Source: an uncultured Eubacteriales bacterium
GTDB taxonomy: Bacteria; Bacillota_A; Clostridia; Oscillospirales; CAG-272
Direction of reading: 5' to 3'
DNA length: 7,944 nucleotides
Assembly (NCBI GenBank): GCA_900555345.1
Contig: USKS01000056.1
Span: 1-7,944 of the forward strand
A program made the translations under genes and the position numbers. The notes beneath the pieces were generated by a model. That model was not told the origin of the DNA and did not search any database. It saw only the letters and a list, made by a program, of their open reading frames with translations. Position 1 is the first letter of the stretch; each line of letters opens with the position of its first letter. Positions 5,718 to 7,944 of the stretch are shown in pieces.

Positions 5718-6047
5718 TCAGTTCTCCTCTTCCTCCTGCTGCCTGTCATTCGGGACAACAATACTCGCCGCCGTAACCTGCACATTTTGCGCCATCTCTT
5801 TTATAATTGCAGCCTCGTTCCCGAGTCCTGCTTCAAGCAAGTTTGTCACATGGATCGCAGCTTCGTATGCAAATGCCACTTCAAAGCCACTCAGCGGCAT
5901 TATGGCATCGAGCATCATGCTGGCGTACTCCAACACTATTTCGTCCCGCAGGTCCATTGTTTTCTTGTTAAATTTAAAATCCAACAGCCGCTTTTTAAGC
6001 TCATCAAGCTTCTTCTCAAGCTTCGGGTTTTCTTTACGTTTATTCAT
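5718..6047 (-). CDS. 109-residue helical protein, tandem paralogue of the 5354-5704 product
   Basis: The ATG at 6047-6045 lies 1 bp after the TGA of the Cro-position gene, with AGAGGG about 9 nt upstream, so translation is likely coupled. The N-terminus MNKRKENPKLEKKLDELKKR is shared with the next gene. A central AFAYEAAIHV helix aligns with LLAYEAALDL there. The C-terminus diverges and ends in a strongly acidic tail (RQQEEEEN). The protein is soluble and helical with a possible short coiled coil at the start. No family is recognised. It is the first of the duplicated pair and is probably made early after induction. Confidence 0.75.
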   Translation of the reverse strand: MNKRKENPKLEKKLDELKKRLLDFKFNKKTMDLRDEIVLEYASMMLDAIMPLSGFEVAFAYEAAIHVTNLLEAGLGNEAAIIKEMAQNVQVTAASIVVPNDRQQEEEEN

Positions 6048-6048
6048 C

Positions 6049-6267
6049 TCAAAGCCCTCTCACCTTATTATTGATCTCCTCAAGTATCTTCCGCGCCTCG
6101 CGCAGAATGTGCTGCGCCTTTGTGCTGTGATACTCTCCTGCCAGAGTCTTCGAGAAATACTGTGGGGTTATTTCCATTCCCGCCCGCTCCTCAACTCTCC
6201 GGCGCAGCTCACCGGGGGAGAGCTCCGCGTCTACCATACCGTGGCGAATGTCATTGTTTGTGCTCAT
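6049..6267 (-). CDS. Cro-position small DNA-binding regulator
   Basis: A 72-residue protein starting at the ATG at 6267-6265 (MSTNNDIRHGMVDAE...), with an AAAGGAG site 8 nt upstream. The open frame continues upstream to 6546, but that part lies in the structured leader and has no convincing start. The segment SPGELRRRVEERAGMEIT then PQYFSKTLAGEY looks like a helix-turn-helix (ELRRRVEERAG, then QYFSKTLAG as recognition helix), followed by a basic helix KAQHILREARKILEEI. This resembles the short Cro-like or antirepressor proteins that open the early operons of Clostridia phages. As the first gene after the operator-controlled promoter it would fit a Cro role, binding 6762-6809. The HTH call is by eye. 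Confidence 0.65.
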   Translation of the reverse strand: MSTNNDIRHGMVDAELSPGELRRRVEERAGMEITPQYFSKTLAGEYHSTKAQHILREARKILEEINNKVRGL

Positions 6268-6291
6268 ATCAGCACTCCTTTCTTCCTGCCC

Positions 6292-6320
6292 TTGACAGAT
6301 TTTGTAATTTGTGCTACTAT
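6292..6320 (+). promoter_or_regulatory. Near-consensus plus-strand promoter inside the leader
   Basis: TTGACA (6292-6297) and TACTAT (6315-6320) are separated by exactly 17 bp, and TGC before the -10 adds an extended -10 element. Transcription would start near 6327 and run rightward, antisense to the minus-strand early leader and towards the repressor gene. A short GC hairpin followed by TTTCTTTT (6342-6366) comes soon after the start and could attenuate it. Confidence 0.7.
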
Positions 6321-6326
6321 GATGTT

Positions 6327-6750
6327 GCAACGTATCACAGCAGCCGCGCCGAGCGGCTTTCTTTTGCACCCTCTCGGCAAACTTTGCCCATGCTTCCCGT
6401 ATAAAGCAGCGCCGAGGCGCTGCCTTATATAGGAAGAAGGTTGTATGAAACACGGCTTTCGCCGGGGTTTCCGGATTGCACCGAAGCGCTGAAATGGGAA
6501 AAACAGCGCTCCGATGCCCAATGAGGTTTTTCAGCAGCTGCGGCAACAGCTGCCGATTTGCACACAGCGGAACGGAACTAACCGCCGTGCGCGGCGCAGC
6601 TCTCGCTGCACCTGTTTGAAAGGAACCCGCAGCAGGTAATTGCCTGTTCCTGCCGCGTCCGGGGGATCTCCCCGGAATATTTAAGGAGAAAAATCATGCG
6701 CGTCACCCTACCGTGCATGCCTCGGAAGCACCTCACGTTCTGTGCTTCTG
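6327..6750 (+). ncRNA. Candidate large structured or antisense RNA
   Basis: This region has no convincing conventional gene. It contains a dense series of perfect or near-perfect hairpins: 6342-6358, 6400-6429 (8-bp stem extended by 5 bp after one mismatch), 6447-6471, 6485-6510, 6534-6553, 6596-6609, 6659-6675 and 6723-6750. A strong promoter lies just upstream on the plus strand. The minus-strand early promoter also transcribes it as a leader of about 480 nt, so the active strand is uncertain. Three tiny plus-strand ORFs lie inside: 6445-6492, 6494-6619 and 6696-6815. The last has a perfect AAGGAG site. They could be leader peptides or chance. The 3' end is not defined by a clear terminator. 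Confidence 0.4.
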
Positions 6751-6815
6751 GTAATAGTATAATCCACAAAAATGTGGATGTCAATAAATTTATCTACATT
6801 TTTGTGGATTTGTAA
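6696..6815 (+). CDS. Doubtful 39-codon ORF with a strong ribosome site
   Basis: AAGGAG (6683-6688) with 7-nt spacing precedes an ATG opening MRVTLPCMPRKHLTFCASG. The second half is encoded by the operator DNA (6762-6809), which argues against a functional C-terminus. The 6723-6750 hairpin lies within the frame. It may be a leader peptide, or the 5' part of an ORF native to a dispersed element that was fused here to the phage switch. I would not annotate it as a gene without expression data. Confidence 0.22.
   Translation: MRVTLPCMPRKHLTFCASGNSIIHKNVDVNKFIYIFVDL
6756..6784 (-). promoter_or_regulatory. Early leftward promoter (P_R-like)
   Basis: Read on the minus strand, TTGACA (6784-6779) and TATACT (6761-6756) are separated by 17 bp. 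Transcription should start near 6749 and run left through the structured leader into the Cro-position gene and the whole early operon. The spacer is occupied by operator 1, so repressor binding would directly block RNA polymerase. Confidence 0.8.
6762..6779. promoter_or_regulatory. Operator 1 for the CI-type repressor
   Basis: A perfect 18-bp inverted repeat, ATCCACAAAAATGTGGAT (7-bp arms, 4-bp centre). It lies in the spacer of the early promoter. It matches operator 2 at 17 of 18 positions when that site is read on the opposite strand. Confidence 0.8.
6792..6809. promoter_or_regulatory. Operator 2 for the CI-type repressor
   Basis: ATCTACATTTTTGTGGAT, a 7-4-7 inverted repeat with one mismatched arm position. 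Its centre is 30 bp from operator 1, about three helical turns, so dimers would lie on the same face. It covers the -35 region expected for the repressor's own promoter, where the best -10 is TATAAA at 6821-6826 with no good -35, so autoregulation is likely. Confidence 0.75.
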
Positions 6816-6841
6816 AGCTATATAAAATTGGAGTACTATAA

Positions 6842-7183
6842 TTGGTAAACATTGACAAAATTAAAAGCTTAGCAAAAGAGCGAGGCATAAAGCTGGGCTA
6901 TTTGACCAGTCAGCTTGGATTAACACATACTTATTTTGCCGACGTAAAAAAGAACGGCAAAGACATACCCGACGACCGGCTGGATATAATCGCCGACATA
7001 TTGGATACAACCTGCGACTATCTCAGAGACAAATCCGATGTAAAGCAAAGATCGCCCGAGGATATTCCCGAGGACGAAAAAAGGCTCCGCGAACTTCTTT
7101 CCCAGATGTCCGAGGAGCAGCTGCAAACAGCTTTAAAAATAATCTCTGCCATTGCAGAGGAGAAAAACGATAAATATTCCTAA
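6842..7183 (+). CDS. Short XRE-family CI-like repressor
   Basis: A 113-residue protein with an XRE/HTH_3 DNA-binding domain at about residues 4-62. The helix-turn-helix runs YLTSQLGLTHTYFADVKKNG and is followed by DDRLDIIADILDTTCDYLRD, the typical closing helices. Residues 65-113 form a short acidic helical tail (EKRLRELLSQMSEEQLQTAL), probably for dimerisation. There is no S24/LexA-type peptidase domain, so RecA-stimulated self-cleavage is not expected. The start is TTG at 6842, chosen because GGAG (6830-6833) lies 8 nt upstream and the protein then begins as such repressors usually do. It is divergent from the early operon, which it is expected to repress through operators 1 and 2. A terminator follows directly. 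Confidence 0.88.
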   Translation: MVNIDKIKSLAKERGIKLGYLTSQLGLTHTYFADVKKNGKDIPDDRLDIIADILDTTCDYLRDKSDVKQRSPEDIPEDEKRLRELLSQMSEEQLQTALKIISAIAEEKNDKYS

Positions 7184-7199
7184 AGTACTTTAGGAATAT
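7174..7199. repeat. 26-bp perfect palindrome over the repressor stop codon
   Basis: ATATTCCTAAAGT followed immediately by its exact reverse complement, with no spacer. It contains the TAA stop of the repressor. Its right arm shares 5 nt with the left arm of the following terminator, so the two RNA hairpins would be mutually exclusive. Confidence 0.75.
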
Positions 7200-7246
7200 C
7201 CCTGCGGCGTTGCCGCAGGGATATTGCGAGTTTACTTTTATTCTTT
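7195..7246 (+). terminator. Strong intrinsic terminator after the repressor gene
   Basis: A perfect 14-bp stem (7195-7208 with 7212-7225) has a 3-nt loop. On the plus strand it is followed by a T-rich tract (GTTTACTTTTATTCTTTT). It separates the repressor from the convergent small gene and may also act on the minus strand, though the T-tract there is poor. Confidence 0.85.
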
Positions 7247-7369
7247 TGGGTGATGCTCTTTGCGCTCTTGCATCATAACAGTACGCATACGATCTTCAAA
7301 GTCTTTGCGCTGCGGCGGATCAAGCTTTCTGAAGGTATGCATGATCACATAGAACGTTATACTTTTCAT
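7238..7369 (-). CDS. 43-residue ORF behind an SOS box, candidate inducer or antirepressor
   Basis: I chose the ATG at 7369-7367 (MKSITFYVIMHTFRKLDPPQ...), because AAAGGAG lies 7 nt upstream. The upstream in-frame Mets at 7417 and 7438 have no ribosome site, and the start at 7438 precedes the likely transcription start. The peptide has a hydrophobic N-terminal segment (ITFYVIMHTF), then a charged amphipathic helix (RKDFEDRMRTVMMQERKE). I know no family. A minus-strand -10 (TATAGT, 7444-7439) and a GAAC-N4-GTTC box at the start of the transcript suggest LexA control. Next to a repressor without a peptidase domain, an SOS-induced antirepressor is an attractive inference but unproven. Confidence 0.55.
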   Translation of the reverse strand: MKSITFYVIMHTFRKLDPPQRKDFEDRMRTVMMQERKEHHPKE

Positions 7370-7418
7370 GTTTCTGCTCCTTTCCTCAAAAACTTTATAA
7401 TCTTCCTGTGTTGTCATC

Positions 7419-7432
7419 CGAACGTTTGTTCT
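7419..7432. promoter_or_regulatory. LexA/DinR-type SOS box
   Basis: CGAACGTTTGTTCT contains the GAAC-N4-GTTC core of the Firmicutes SOS operator (consensus CGAACRNRYGTTYG-like). It covers roughly +1 to +14 of the minus-strand transcript predicted from the -10 at 7444-7439, a typical operator position. A core of 8 defined bases can arise by chance, so the position is the main support. Confidence 0.6.
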
Positions 7433-7453
7433 AAACATACTATATTACAATCA

Positions 7454-7473
7454 AAGTCCCATAAGTGGGACTT
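7454..7473. promoter_or_regulatory. 20-bp palindromic site between divergent genes
   Basis: A perfect inverted repeat with AAGTCCCA and TGGGACTT arms and a TAAG centre. It lies over the -35 position of the minus-strand SOS-box promoter, so it is probably a protein-binding operator. A diverged second copy lies at 7501-7524. Confidence 0.6.
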
Positions 7474-7500
7474 AACACAGAAGAATCGCGAAAGTATGCA

Positions 7501-7524
7501 AAAGTACCATTTATAGGACCTTAA
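7501..7524. promoter_or_regulatory. Diverged second copy of the 7454 palindromic site
   Basis: It shares the pattern AAAGT-x-CCAT-x3-T-x-GGAC, then TTAA, with 7453-7475, with one inserted base near the end. Its right arm overlaps the expected -35 of the plus-strand promoter whose -10 is TATAAT at 7541-7546. This suggests that one regulator controls both divergent promoters. Confidence 0.45.
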
Positions 7525-7540
7525 ATGCGTCGAGAAGCTT

Positions 7541-7546
7541 TATAAT
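7541..7546 (+). promoter_or_regulatory. TATAAT -10 of the rightward gene
   Basis: A perfect TATAAT with no good -35 at 17-18 bp (the sequence there reads ACCTTA/GACCTT). This suggests a promoter that depends on, or is blocked by, a factor bound at 7501-7524. Transcription would start near 7553 and give a short leader that begins almost directly with the 7560-7573 hairpin. Confidence 0.5.
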
Positions 7547-7559
7547 TTAAAAGCAAAAA

Positions 7560-7573
7560 GCCCCGAACGGGGC
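7560..7573 (-). terminator. GC hairpin, terminator-like on the minus strand
   Basis: GCCCCG and CGGGGC pair around AA. On the minus strand the hairpin is followed by TTTTTGCTTTT, the form of an intrinsic terminator, which would shield the switch from leftward transcription entering from the right. On the plus strand it forms a 5' leader hairpin just before the ribosome site. Confidence 0.55.
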
Positions 7574-7592
7574 GGTGGATAGGAGGCGCAGT

Positions 7593-7944
7593 ATGTCAAT
7601 ATTTAATCGGGCAGCAAAGAAAAGTACGGTGGCTTATGTAGGAGAGAATATCGCCGCATGTTATTTGCTTGTAAAGAAATATACCGATCGTGTGTCGTCA
7701 GAGGCTTATTACCTTGCGTACATTATGGCAACATTGGTATACGTAGAAGAGGAAACTATCCGCCCGGATGAGCTTGCCAAACTTGCGCATGAAAGCACAT
7801 CCATGACGGAAGAAGCAGCCTTGATACATGCCTCTGCCACTATAGCTTCCTATGAAATATGTATGGAGAATGACATTCCCTCTCTTTTTTATGAATTACG
7901 CACAAAGGCAGAAGATGAAAGAGGACTCAGAAATTCAATAAAAG
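7593..7944 (+). CDS. Unrecognised helical protein, C-terminus outside window
   Basis: An open frame of 117 codons runs off the right edge. It starts at the ATG at 7593 behind a perfect AGGAGG (7581-7586) with 6-nt spacing. The protein opens MSIFNRAAKKSTVAYVGENI and continues as regular helices with alternating hydrophobic and acidic residues (SSEAYYLAYIMATLVYVEEE; ELAKLAHESTSMTEEAALIH). There is no signal peptide and no clear membrane helix. I do not recognise a family. It has its own -10 (TATAAT, 7541-7546) and a leader hairpin, and it is divergent from the SOS-box ORF. In this position, right of the repressor, phages often carry lysogeny, exclusion or integration functions, but nothing in the visible part identifies one. 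Confidence 0.75.
   Translation, partial: MSIFNRAAKKSTVAYVGENIAACYLLVKKYTDRVSSEAYYLAYIMATLVYVEEETIRPDELAKLAHESTSMTEEAALIHASATIASYEICMENDIPSLFYELRTKAEDERGLRNSIK

Noticed and set aside
5033..5776. Plus-strand open frame of 247 codons with hydrophobic stretches
   Set aside because: It crosses four well-supported minus-strand genes with good ribosome sites, and the apparent membrane segments come from reading charged helical genes backwards.
6268..6546. N-terminal extension of the Cro-position gene to a Met at 6546
   Set aside because: The extension is encoded by the hairpin-rich leader and has no ribosome site, whereas the ATG at 6267 has a strong one.
6445..6619. Plus-strand mini-ORFs of 15 and 41 codons
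   Set aside because: The first has only a modest ribosome site (GAAGG, 4 nt) and the second none that is clear. Both are better explained as open stretches in a structured RNA, though leader peptides are not excluded.
1..7944. CRISPR array, tRNA genes or attachment sites
   Set aside because: No regularly spaced direct repeats, no cloverleaf-like segment and no integrase-linked core repeat could be seen.

Overview
The window looks like the regulatory switch and leftward early operon of a temperate phage, or a phage-like integrative element, in a gut-type Clostridia genome (Oscillospirales such as Faecalibacterium or Ruminococcus would fit). The reasons are strong AGGAGG-type ribosome sites, some TTG/GTG starts, roughly balanced GC, a PcfK/PcfJ-like gene pair, many tiny overlapping genes, and divergent transcription around a CI-type repressor. 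The organism assignment is inference. No structural, integrase, tRNA, rRNA or CRISPR sequence is visible.

Layout. From about 6749 leftward to position 1, sixteen genes lie on the minus strand with small gaps or ATGA stop/start overlaps. In transcription order they are: a Cro-position DNA-binding protein (6049-6267); two tandem paralogues (5718-6047, 5354-5704); a Cys-rich mini-protein (5162-5350); a second tandem paralogue pair (4885-5154, 4650-4862); a 56-residue conserved-type protein (4414-4584); a small HTH protein (4174-4371); a 41-residue membrane peptide (4052-4177); a zinc-ribbon-like mini-protein (3873-4055); a PcfK/AcrIIA9-like protein (3511-3876); a PcfJ-like protein (1829-3499); a coiled-coil protein with a DNA-binding-like head (907-1887); and three unrecognised proteins (732-902, 245-697 and the truncated 1-248).

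Switch. The repressor (6842-7183, plus strand) is a short XRE protein without the self-cleaving peptidase domain. Two near-identical 18-bp operators (6762-6779, 6792-6809) lie upstream. The first fills the spacer of a near-consensus promoter that drives the whole minus-strand operon. Between that promoter and the first gene is a gene-free stretch of about 480 nt packed with perfect hairpins. It also carries its own near-consensus plus-strand promoter (6292-6320), so it may be a structured or antisense RNA.

Right side. Convergent with the repressor, across a strong terminator, is a 43-residue ORF whose transcription start overlaps a LexA/DinR-type SOS box (7419-7432). This suggests how a repressor that cannot cleave itself could be inactivated after DNA damage. 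Divergent from it, a plus-strand gene (7593 to the window end) has its own promoter. The intergenic region between the two holds a 20-bp palindrome and a diverged second copy, probably sites for another regulator.
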